Below are positions 12,209-22,905 of a DNA stretch of 64,000 bases, one piece after another. The position numbers and the translations under genes were made by a program. This DNA comes from Bactrocera neohumeralis (lineage: Eukaryota; Arthropoda; Insecta; Diptera; Tephritidae): the NCBI RefSeq assembly GCF_024586455.1, contig NC_065919.1, positions 11,073,368 to 11,137,367 on the forward strand, read 5' to 3'. A model generated the notes under the pieces. That model saw only the letters and a program-made list of their open reading frames with translations. It made no database searches and was not told the origin of the DNA. The first letter of the stretch is position 1, and the number at the start of each line of letters is the position of its first letter.

Positions 12209-13040
12209 TTAAGGCGTTAGGTAGTTTCCTCGAGATAAAAAACGGCTTATTTTCAATATTTTTTTCATTTAAAAAATTAAATATTTTATTTAAACTTCCA
12301 AAAGAGAAATATTTCAAAACGATTTTGCGAAAAAAGGAAAATATTCAAAAAATTGTTCCTCCACGTTGACAGCAGAACTTCTTGGAGAGTTATCTGAAGT
12401 AAAGAGAAAAAATATAGGTTTTTGTTAAGACCATAAACTTGGTTTTGGACGAAGGAAAAACAAAAAGTGAAAATTGATTTGAAATTTTGGTTTCTTCGCA
12501 CCAGAATCGACAGTTTTTTTTTTTTTGAAAGTGAGCCTCATCGAAGAAGCTGATTTTCTTCATTATTTGTTACTATTTTTATAATAAAATTTAATAATTT
12601 GTAAACGTTGTTCTTGCGTACATATGTATATCTTTCCATGAAATGAAATTGTAAACATTACTGAATACAACAAGAAAAATTATAGATCGTGGCATATTAA
12701 AAATGGCCGACACTTAGAAATCATATCTGCGCTATTGGAAAACTCGATAGCTGTATGTATTTCACCACAAAAATCCTTCGTTCGAGACCTTGTAAACTTT
12801 TGAGGTATAGTGTAAAACTTCATTAAGACCAGCTAAGTACTTCGCGAGAAATCTTGACAATCGACTTTCAAAACACAGTTTCGAGAAAACTTCTTCTAAA
12901 GTTTTAAGATTTTCAAGGCTATGTCTTCAAAAGTAGTGCTTGAATCAACTTGAGCATTCATGACAATATTCTGGAGATGTTATAGAATTAAATAAAGACT
13001 ATAAGTTTTTTAAGCCGTGAAACGCATGTAACCCCTTTAC
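12209..13040 (+). mobile_element. TTAA-flanked TIR element, family A, copy 5, with nested insertion
   Basis: The left end (TTAAGGCGTTAGGTAGTTTCC) is degenerate and the right end reads AACGCATGTAACCCC followed by a decayed TTAC. Both halves carry family A blocks, including GACTTTCAAAACACAGTTTCG near 12,865. They are separated by about 230 bp of unrelated sequence at 12,489-12,725, which is described separately. Its higher divergence suggests this is an older copy. Confidence 0.7.
12489..12725 (-). mobile_element. Fragment of a DEAHF-type transposon nested in a family A copy
   Basis: It aligns by eye with two ends of the element at 25,735-26,380: the AATCGACAGTTTTTTTTT stretch with the GAGCCTCATCGAAGAAG block, and the AAAATGGCCGACACTTAGAA block. 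Most of the middle is deleted. On the minus strand it encodes FFDEAHF, the first-Asp motif of a mariner/IS630-like transposase. Confidence 0.6.
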
Positions 13041-14650
13041 TTCAAAGTGGAATAGAAAGTAAAATATTAGTGGGGCTTGTTCGATATTCTCCATTAACAA
13101 ACAGATTTGGCTCAATAAGTTTAATGTGAGCAATTTAATAAATATATATCATGATATACAGTTTTAAGAACTTATATACACCTGTGAGTTAGAAAAAACG
13201 CATGTTTTGGTGAATGTTTTTGAAGAGAAATAAATTAAAAATATTGCACATTTACAAAATTGATTGTACTTAAGTAAGCGATGAGGAATTGAGAAAAATT
13301 TCGGATTCCCTTGATCTGGTAGCCAATCTAGAGGAAGATCTCCGGAAAAAGGAATATAAATTTGAAGAGACTTTTTTGCTTAAAATTATGTTAAACCCAA
13401 AAACAAAAAAAAACCATAGATGAATATATATGTATGTATTGATCGAATGAATAGTCAATATTTTGATTTTTGATACTATATAATGGTGGCTACCAAAAAA
13501 AAACAGCAATTTTTTTGGTAATGTTTTGAGTATGACTTGAATTCAACTCAAAAATTCTGCTTTTCGTTCAATATCAGACAAAAATATAAAAGACGATTGT
13601 GTGAAAATTTCAAGTTGCTCGGTTAAATCTTGCTCGCCGATTCTGAAACACCTTTTCGTGGAAAAACGCTTTTAAAGCTTTGGCAACTGATAGCACTAAA
13701 TTTAAAAATTGTCATAAATACGCCCACGGTCGGAAACTTTTTGTCATATCAACTTCAAATTTTGGAGAATATTCTCAAATATGTGTACATTCGATATAAG
13801 TATATGCAAAAAAACTTGCTTTTTTCAAATTCACAGCTGGTTCTAATTTATTATGCTTAAGAAAACAAATAAAAATCTACAGCTTGTAATTGAGTGCTGC
13901 AAGCAAGTACATTAATTTTGCTGACCCACAGTCAATAAAAGTTGCCGACATACATAAGTACCTTCCGACCAGTATAAATATCCAGTATAATTAGAATTTA
14001 ATGTCCCACAAACAAAGTTTTTAATACTCTATATATAAGACTGCACACTTGCAAAGTATTTTTCTCACCATTCTGTGGGGCCACCCAATGGTGCGCCACT
14101 TTGTTCAACAGCCATGACTTCAATTACCAAAAAGCATATAAAGTGCCCGCAATGGTTAACTGAGACAATACCTGTCCGAACTAATCGACTTACGGGCATT
14201 TTAAAGTCAATGGGACGCGCCTTTTGAAATGTTTACAACGAATGCGCAGAGTCAAGTGCTTCATGCTTGCCTACTTCTAGGCAGATAAGCATACATAATG
14301 TAAAGGCAGTTAGATGACATATCTAAGTACATATATACGCAAATACATAGTGTATTTAAGTGTGCGCTTTGAATGCGAATAGAACTTTATCAGCTTGGAT
14401 ATACATATGTAAACACGTTTATTTATGTAATGAGAACGTAGTCAAAACGGTAAATGACCTTTACCGTATGCGCTAATTTTATATGGAATGTTTTTATACT
14501 TATACGTAACCATGTGTGTATGTTTGTTTCTTGTGGTTTTTGATGTTGTGAAGGTTTATAGTTTGGAAGGCGGCATGAATTTCGAAAAATTGTAGCAAAA
14601 TTTAAAACGAAAAGAAAAAAAAAACAAAAAATAAATTAAAAAAAAAAAAT
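13041..14650. other. Intergenic DNA with a degenerate repeat at 13,270-13,860
   Basis: The part from about 13,290 (GGATTCCCTTGATCTGG, then a stretch ending in a run of A) resembles sequence near 2,200 and near 19,325. The part at 13,560-13,800 has the same order of motifs as the interior of the TTAA elements (a CCGATTCTGAAACACCTTTTCG-like block and a GGAGAATATTCT-like block). It is probably an old relative. No gene is seen. Confidence 0.4.
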
Positions 14651-14652
14651 CT

Positions 14653-15345
14653 ATAATTTCGGCTACACCGAAGCTATAATTACCTTCAGAGGTGCATTTT
14701 TTTTTTGCATAAAAGGGTATGAAAAAGTTTTTATATTCATTTGGAGCAGACAATTTGTATGACAGCTATATGCTATAGTGGTCCGATCTGAATAATATAT
14801 TCAGGACTCATAAACATTTTTTGGACAATAAATTGTGCCAAATTTCGTGAAGATATCTTGTCAAATAAAAAAGTATTCTATATAAGCACTCGATTTCGAA
14901 CGATTAATTTCTATGACGGCTATATGCTAAAGTGGTCTGATCTAAAAAATATTATAGGAGATTATAGCATGGTCTTGAAAAATAATCCGTGCCAAATTTC
15001 GTGAAGATATCTTGTCAAATAAAGAATATTCTCCATAAACAGTCGATTTCGACCGATTAATTTCTATGACAGCTATATGCTAGAGTGACCCGATTTAAAA
15101 AAAAAAATATTATCAGAGATTATAGCATTTATAATGATTTGAAATCGATAATTTTGACAAAATGAGCAGCTTCTTGAGGAGAAAAGAACGTGTGCGAAAC
15201 TTCAGTTTGGCATCTCATCTTTGGCATATCTACGGACGTTCATGACTCAATCGACTCAGCTTGTAGAGCGTTCATTTAGGTTTATATTTATTTAATTTTT
15301 GGGGTCTCCGCTACTTCCTGCTAGCTGTTCCACGTTCAGTGGCCA
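14653..15345 (+). repeat. 154-bp-unit dispersed repeat, locus 2
   Basis: It begins with TTCGGCTACACCGAAGC, carries about three units with the core GACAGCTATATGCTA and the linker GTGCCAAATTTCGTGAAGAT, and ends with the family's terminal phrase (GAAAAGAACGTGTGCGAAAC, then GACTCAATCGACTCAGC and GGGGTCTCCG). No coding function is apparent. Confidence 0.8.
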
Positions 15346-17030
15346 ACTTACTAAACGCAATAATATAATATTTTTCTAATTGCTAGTAAAATTTTTTGAT
15401 TTTTTGTAGGAGAAAGTGTGAATAGCAAAAAATATGTTTTTAAAGCGCGCACAATAAATCATCAGTGACGCATGTTAAAGTGTCAACTACAGCAGGATAC
15501 TCAAGAACATTTGTAGTTATGTCCATGTAAATGTATGCGCATGCGCAGACGCAGATTAGTCTCTCGAGATGTGCCTTGCATTGGTGCATGTTTGCCAGTC
15601 AATCGTTTGATTTATTATACGAAAGGATAATGTGCTGCTGTTGGTTGTTTGTTGTGGATTTGTTGTCGTTGGATTAGTTGTTTGTTTGGTTAGGTTAATT
15701 GTTGAACTTCACACTTGAGCTGAGATTATTGCTGAAGCATGGCAGTGGTCACATGGTCACATGGTCACACGATGGAATAATTATATACATATGACATATG
15801 CATATGACGAGTTTTAGATATATATATATATATATATATACACAAACAACAAACAACTGTGTACTATAAGTTATGTATTTGCAGTATGAAAATCTAGACC
15901 ACAAAGTGTTGATATGCAAATACAGCTGTGTGTACCTCAATAGGTAAGTTGTATATTTGTATCTACATATTTACATATGTGAAAATTCTTCTACTGAGTT
16001 CTACAATTTTTTAATTTACATTTTAACGATTTTGTTTTAATTATGTAATACAAATCGTTTTTTATGCTGCATTTTTAAATCAACTCAAGATTTTTATATG
16101 TCCCCAGAGTGTGCCACATTTAATATTTTATGTGTACATATGCATACATACTTATACACATTCATGTGCTGATGTGCGTGCTCATATATGAACTGTGATT
16201 TTTTAACTTTTGCTCGCCTAACAAAATCTTACTGCAGTTCAGTAAGAGGATATATGTTTTGACATATTTATGGCTGAAGCCGGGCGTTAACGCCTCGTAG
16301 AAAGACACTTGATGAGTCTAGGAACATGTATGCGCACGCATATACATACAAACGTACATTCATACATACATACCGCTTCTAATTGTCTAAGAACTATACT
16401 TATACATGCTTATACACTTGCGTGCAGCGTCAGCTCCTTTGGACAACGAGGACGAGCTGTAAAGTGTCATTGGCGATATGCTTAAACGCTTGCTCATATC
16501 TCATGTCACGTTGACGTATTTATGCGTTTTCCAGTGATTGTATTTAGTACATATTGGAATTTTGGTTTTAGATTGCAAATGTAAACGCCAGTAAAACAAA
16601 AAATGAGCCTCAAATAAATACTCGTATTTATTATTTTATGAAGAGCTAAAAATTTTATATTGAGGTTTTTCAAACGAAACTGAAATTATGGGTTAATGCC
16701 GCGCGAATGGACAAAGAATTGAAAACCTGTGGTTTCAAATGAGATTATATTTATATTGTACAAGGACATTAGCCGCAAACATGCGGTTAAAAATTCGTAG
16801 TGCCATATGAAGAACGTGAAATGCACGGTACTTATATTAAAAACGGTACTTAAGAATGATATATCAGAGAAAATATATACGAAGCTCTCTGTTAAAGGAT
16901 AGACATAAATTTGGAATATGAAATTAATACCAAATAATAATAAAGTCGTCGCCGACGTTCAAATCCAGCCTAATAAACAAAGCAAGTACAGCTTTTAGCT
17001 CACTGATAGGTGAAATCGATTTGAGTTCTC
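15346..17030. other. Intergenic DNA, no gene seen
   Basis: This contains a short tandem run of the 10-mer GGTCACATGG (about 15,745-15,770), a (TA)n run at about 15,818-15,840 and several CATA microsatellites. Nothing coding was recognised. Confidence 0.5.
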
Positions 17031-17039
17031 TGTCATAGG

Positions 17040-17275
17040 AACATTTTTGACAACGAAAACGCAGACGAGTTGGCTAAGTCAGGAGCCTCTCTAGACGAAT
17101 CGGAAGCAGAGACAATAGCCGTAGCTGCAAACTCGAAGGAAGCAAGGAAACCATTCTACATTTTCTTTCTCAGTGCCAAGCTCTATCAAAATCAGACATC
17201 GAAGTTTTGGAGATCAGCAAAATCAGCCATCAGCAATACTTTGATTGTCTATCTACGAAAAAGATAACGAAGGTG
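17040..17275 (+). mobile_element. LINE RNase H-domain remnant
   Basis: The + strand reads FDNENADELAKSGASLDESE, matching the final conserved block of the RNase H domain in I/Jockey-type LINEs (G N..AD.LAK.GA). After a frameshift it continues ETILHFLSQCQALSKS, the zinc-knuckle-like tail found after it (E...H.L..C..L). It is short, frameshifted and dead. Confidence 0.7.
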
Positions 17276-17423
17276 GGTAAGGAGTTTCATTGAGAGCACC
17301 AAATGGTTTGAACACAACAATGGAATGTGATATTTGGTTAAAAGTCTTAAGGTATCAAAATGGCGTTTCTCCAGATAATATCTACCACTAATTAAGCACT
17401 AAGGGGCAGCACCTTTACTCTCC

Positions 17424-18332
17424 TTACCTATATTCATTTAGCCCAGAAAAGTTCACACTACAAGAATTGACCACAAAACCCTTATCGGAACCGATTAACA
17501 AAACTAACACTGATGCATCAGCGGATTCATCACTACAAGGATATGATGTAGTTGGACTCCCTTTGTCCCTTTGCGTCGGGTCACTCCACGATGGCCCTTC
17601 CTTTATCCAAAGTAACATAGCGAAGGTTGGCATAGGCGTGGTTGGATATCCATCCAATTTGGCGAAGAGCGCTTCAAGCGGCGTCAGATCCATAGCTTTC
17701 TTCTGCAGCTTAGTCTGCTCCGATTAATGTGGACATTGATTAGTTGCCTCTTGGCTTGCTCGGTGGTCGCTGCTGTGTTGCTGTTGGTGTAGGGGCAGAA
17801 AATATTCCTGGAGTAATTTCAAGGAATGGTACCGGATAACAATTCGGGTCCGTTCCGGTTCCTTTGATCCGACTACTGAGAATGGCTGGTCGCTGTCGTA
17901 ATGAACGTGATATTCGTCGATATCCCTTTCGCTTCGATCGTTTATCTGGCTCTCAGATTCACTTTCAGCAGACAGCTGCCTTTTAAACACAATCTTCTCC
18001 GGGCGAATCTCGGATCCGTGGATGTAAATTGCAGTCGCGATGCATAGTAACCCCGTATTTTCTAATTTGTATCTGTAGCTCAAGTCAGCCTTTCCATGAA
18101 ACACATATGACACTCTGCCCATGACACATCCACGTTGTAAAGCGGGTTTGGCAGTAGCACTATAACCAGTGAAAATTGCTCCCTTCACATCAGAGTTATA
18201 ACCGCTGGTGACAAAGAAAGTAGGCTCACTGTGTTCGTAGGGGGGAGAAGTGGCTGCTATATTTTGGACTGATATTTCAGTCCGTTTTTTAAATCGTTTA
18301 CTTCCATATTTAGTTTTATTTTCAGGGAGCTT
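17424..18332 (-). pseudogene. Unrecognised minus-strand reading frame with one in-frame stop
   Basis: On the minus strand a single frame is open from 18,332 to 17,424 (about 300 codons) apart from one TAA at 17,724-17,726. I do not recognise the protein. The N-terminal half is mixed (LSYRYKLENTGLLCIATAIY), followed by a charged stretch (SAESESESQINDRSERDIDE), a His/Gln-rich segment (LPLHQQQHSSDHRASQEATN), the stop, and then MDLTPLEALFAKLDGYPTTP. The only ATG just after the stop begins that last part. Its base composition is richer in G+C than its neighbours. It could be a decayed gene fragment, a transposon open frame, or two exons. The ORF boundaries are certain but the function is unknown. 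A 103-codon + strand frame at 18,250-18,561 overlaps it and looks like its antisense shadow. Confidence 0.45.
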
Positions 18333-19320
18333 CTACTTTATCTGTTTCATTAACAATGACAGATATAAATCCCAATTCCTCAGAATCGTATGCAAAGTAT
18401 TACCAGGAAGAGAAAGTTCGCACCTCTTTGAGCAGATCCAGGGCCTTGCTCGGAGGCATACTCTTCTACTAGGTGCGATAGTCGAAAAGGAGGCAAACTC
18501 AACTTTCTGTCTTTCATCTTATATGATATTATATTTTTTGTACACAGAGGATAAGAAATGAGTCATATATGTAACCACTTATGTAGATGTCCTATTATGT
18601 CTGGTGGCATAAATGTACATACAATACACTTACACGTATGTATGTATGTTATCGTTTCAATTTATAATTATGGACTTGCTTTCTGTAAGTAAATTTATGT
18701 CTCTTTGTATTTTCTTATCAATTCGCGTTCAAGTATGCTTGGCAACACTTCAAGCACTCAGAAATCCTTTTCATTCAACATTAATATGCTGCAACTATGC
18801 CGTTATTTCCATATGCATTTAAGTACTAGTCGTAGCTCAAGGGCCTGCGGTTTGACGCCTTCTCACTAATAGCCGAGATGATTGAATGCAAGTATTCATA
18901 AATACTATTATCAGCATCGTTATCAAGTAGTAAATTAGCCAATTAACTCTACTGGTTTAAGATTTTTGATAACAATTTTCTCGCGCATTCAATCATTTGA
19001 AGTGAAAACAGTTATTGTTTGGAGAGGACAAGTGGATTTACTTCGGTTATATACATACATATGTACATAGTAAAGCTGTAAATATGTAAGAAGATATATG
19101 CTTCGTATATGTTAAGCAAAATGTTGATTTGTATGGTATTTTACTATATATGAATATAAATGTACTTGTATATACATATGTGGTGAATGCATAAGGGTTC
19201 ATGCCACTTTCAAGTAAGAAACAATTTTTTTAATGAAATTTTTTTGAAAAGTCATTTTATTTTATACTTAAATAAAAATGTGAATTTACAGTATTTTATG
19301 TATTTTTGCATTTTTAAAAC
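18333..19320. other. Intergenic DNA, no gene seen
   Basis: The minus strand at about 18,340-18,520 has a short open frame (VEEYASEQGPGSAQRGA) that could be an upstream continuation of the unrecognised frame after a frameshift. The rest is CATA microsatellite and unremarkable AT-rich DNA. Confidence 0.35.
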
Positions 19321-20471
19321 TTTTGGATTCCCTTGTTCCAGAAGTACTTCTGAAAAAAGTGCCTGGAGGTGGGAAAGATGTTTCTGATTAAAATTATTTG
19401 AAATCGGAAACAAAAGAAAATTATTAATAAAGATGTAGATGTAGATGTAGATGTACATCATAGTGGTATGAAACTCATTGAGAAGAGGAAGGGGTGGACC
19501 GTGCTTGAATTTTTAAGTGTTAAAACGGTCAAACTCAATTTCCGGCAAAATTAAGTGTCGTATAGAAGTAAGTTATATGAGAAAGTTGCTGGTAATAAAA
19601 ATATCTACAACTTTGGTATTAACATCTTTTCCACATAACCTGAAAATGTATGTGAAAGATTCAAATATGCAAGTTTTTGCGCTTTTTATTTTTGTCGAGT
19701 ACAAAAAAATTCTCTTTGATGTAGTTTTGAGTAAACTTACCTACCTATATCCCAAACATACTGAATTTTTCGGTTTAAAATATTCAGGAAGAAATCTTAT
19801 TTCGACTTAAAATCGAAAAGACACCTAATAATAAGTTAAAATCATGTAAAAAACGTTCCGTTGAATATTTTCGAAGTTACACGCAAATTAGAAAAGGCTT
19901 TTCAGAGTGCTGGGAAGTGCACTGTAAACTTTAAACGCGATTTTCTCAAACTGGTGTTTTCAGAGTCGGTGACTAACATTACTCGAAAACGGCTAAACCA
20001 ATTAGTCTCAAATTTTAACACGAGCTTCTTAAATATACTTTTTAGAAATTAATCGAAGATTTTTTCTCACGGAAAAATATTTTTTCTTTTAAATTTAAAG
20101 CCGAAATTTTGGCGAAAAATCGATTTATTTCAGAAACCACCATTTTGTAAAAAAAATTTATTTTACTAATTTCTTCGATTAATGACTAGATTCAACATTA
20201 CTTCCACGAAATCTGTTTAGTTTTATAATTTCAAATGATCCAGTTTAGAGATATAGTGGTCACCGCAAAATGCCTTTTTTAAAAGGAGTTCAGCTGTAGC
20301 TCCTTTCCAAATAAATACTTTTGCTAATACTAAGTCTTAAAATACAGTTAGAAGGTACCACAGTATGTGTACAAGTTTTGGATCAATAACTTTAAAACTT
20401 TTCTAAGAAAAAATTCTAGAAAATTCGCTTTTTATCGGCCTACATTATACAGTTAGTATATAACCTCTTAA
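19320..20471 (-). repeat. Degenerate relative of the TTAA element families
   Basis: The right end reads TATATAACCTCTTAA (TTAA at 20,468-20,471). The interior at 19,915-20,010 (AAACGCGATTTTCTC, then AGAGTCGGTGACTAACATTACTCG) parallels the reversed core of families A and B. No matching left TIR was found, so the element is truncated or too diverged. A four-copy GATGTA hexamer lies at about 19,431-19,456. Confidence 0.4.
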
Positions 20472-20960
20472 AAGTCGGTGGACTTCATGTTTGTTGTAAT
20501 CTCTACTTTTTGTTGGTATAAAAAATATATGCGTTAATATGTTAAGTATTTTCAGAGAATGCGAAAAAAGACCCCACTGAACAGCTGAAAAACGAAGCAA
20601 ACCTGCTTTTCGTCTTATCAATTCAACCATGTTCCTCCCCATTCTCTTCCCGACCGCAGATCGCGCGTAAAATATTTTTCCTTTAACACTTAATATATTA
20701 TCTTTGATTTCCAGTAGGTTTCAACCAATTACGAATGTCTTTCACTTTTTACCATTTTCAAAGGCTTCTACGCTGGTTCATAAGGATGGCAAGAGTAGTC
20801 AGAATTTTGGTTTTTCAAAAAATTACTTCTTCTCAAAGAAAAAATTGTTATATGTGCAAAACTTATACTTCGGCGTGGCATAAAAAATGGAAATTATTAA
20901 CAAAATCTTATTTCTTCGGTAGGATTATTCCTGAGATTTTAAGTTGAGTTGAGTATTTTC
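20472..20960. repeat. Family D dispersed repeat, copy 1
   Basis: It shares an ordered set of phrases with 23,440-24,110 and 27,538-28,130: a CTTCCCGACCGCAGATCGC-like pyrimidine-rich block, TTATTTTTCCTTT, then a TTTTTTCA...AGGCTT/TAGCATT block. No TIRs were identified and no reading frame is supported. Confidence 0.4.
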
Positions 20961-22696
20961 GCTAAAATTTTCATGCAAATAAACTATAAATGCGCGTGTG
21001 AAACAAAATAATTAATTGACTGCTGCAATTAGTTTCAAATTTGCTGCAGCCATTAGCAAAATTACATGCCTCCGCACTACTAATGAGATCGGTGAAAATT
21101 CATTTAATTTCATTTTAAGCATTAAGTAGCAGAAAATTAATTATGGAAATCGAAAACACACAAATATCTAAATAGTTAAAACGCTTCGTACACACGTTCG
21201 TCTAGCATTCCTTTGCATACATAGAAGCATTTTCATTTCGTAAAATTCTTACGCTCATCAAAAACGCATAAAATATTATGAGGCATTGAATTACATACAA
21301 CGTTTCCAAGTCGCCAACAGTGGGCAGGCAGCGCGACCGCTGCGTCAAGGATATTCAAGCGTAACGCGAGTTTAAACCCGAAAAAGACGAAGCGTAGGCA
21401 AAGCGCTCAATGAAAAGTCACCAAAAACTCTGAAAAAGTGTGAGAAAGTAATTTTTATAGTTAATAGACGAAAATAGTGTGCCAGGATGCGGTAGCATTT
21501 AATGTGAGTATGTATGAAAACACACTTCTACTGCACATACAGTGATGTATTGGCATCATGTGGGTGCACTTGCTAGTCAGTTGTAAAAATTTTAGAAATT
21601 TCTTAGTGAAAAGTCGTAAAAAGTTTCTACTCTTTGTCTGAGAGGCTCATTGGTGGCGTCACTGGGCCATGAAAAAATGTCAAGTGGTCAAGTTACGTAA
21701 AACCATATTTTCATATAAACATGCATAAAAGTAGAAAAGTCGTAAAATCGTAAAATCGAAAGTTATAAATTATATATATTTACTATACATATATGTATGT
21801 ACATCTGTAAACTGGCATGCTAAAATATCTGTCTGGCGACATAAAACGATATATTGTACAATATTTCATTATATTGACATGATTTTATTTCTAGTATTTC
21901 AATGCTCGCTGTGTCTATGCGAAAATGTGTTTTTCGGTCTCATGAAATGAAATTTCCGCCTTCGCATGTAAATATTGTAGCTTATTAAAGAACAGTTTAA
22001 GCATGAGGCGTGGCTGGAAATACTAAGTGCGTAGACTTTATAACTCATATAAAATGCTATTCGCTTACTACATAGTTGCAAAAGCACGCTGTTGAGGGCA
22101 GCCATCTTAAGTTCTTCTTTTCTTGTGCTCAATCGCACGTGTGTGTAGATTGAGCTTTTGGATTACTTGACCTTTGTCAGTTTGCTACAAATTTAGTTTA
22201 AAAATATATTGATAAGCATTTGACGTGCTAAGTTCAATGAGTGAATGAATAACGCTGGCGCTGATTTTGTGAAATCGTCGAATATAGATCGTCAGATCTG
22301 TTGATGCTCAAGTGATTATTATTTACATACCTACACATTATTTCATTTATTTTTTTTTTTAATTAATTTATTTTTATATTTTTTAATTAACATGCGCGCA
22401 AATAGACGATATTTATGTGAAAAATGTGTATATTCTTATATTGATGATTTTTCTTTATATTAAAAATTAAATTAAATGTTTGAAAGAATTTTTGTTCAGC
22501 CTAGAGAATATATTGAATAATGGGTACTTAAAATAAAGTCATAAATATTAGAATTTTCGGTTAAGAAATTATATGTTTAATGCATTAATACTTCTCATTA
22601 AAAAAAAGTTCGTAATTCAACATTTTTTTGAAACGTACTTGCATTTTCATTTTATTAAACTTCTCCAGCCAGGAAAATAGTTCATTTGGTTCTCTT
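20961..22696. other. Intergenic DNA, no gene seen
   Basis: This is comparatively repeat-poor. Short unsupported open frames are present (for example 79 codons on the minus strand at 21,899-22,138). Regulatory function cannot be judged from sequence alone. Confidence 0.5.
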
Positions 22697-22905
22697 TTAA
22701 GGGGTTACATGGGTTTCCTCGGGTAAAAAACAGCCTATTTCAACAATTTTTTTCTCATATAAAAAAAAATAAATATTTTATTAGAATTTTTTATTGTTAC
22801 AAACATACACTATTAACAAAGAAATTCTGAAATTTTTGGAAAAAATATTATATATTGCGATGCCATTTCCGATGACCCCTCGGCAAAAGAAGAAGCCCGC
22901 TTCTG
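22697..22905 (+). mobile_element. TTAA-flanked TIR element, family A, copy 6 (3'-truncated)
   Basis: It starts TTAAGGGGTTACATGGGTTT and follows the family consensus through the TGCGATGCCATTTCCGATGA block, then breaks off into unrelated sequence around 22,900. The right TIR is absent. Confidence 0.8.

Noticed and set aside
18250..18561. 103-codon + strand ORF with a hydrophobic start
   Set aside because: It overlaps antisense to the longer minus-strand frame and has no independent support.
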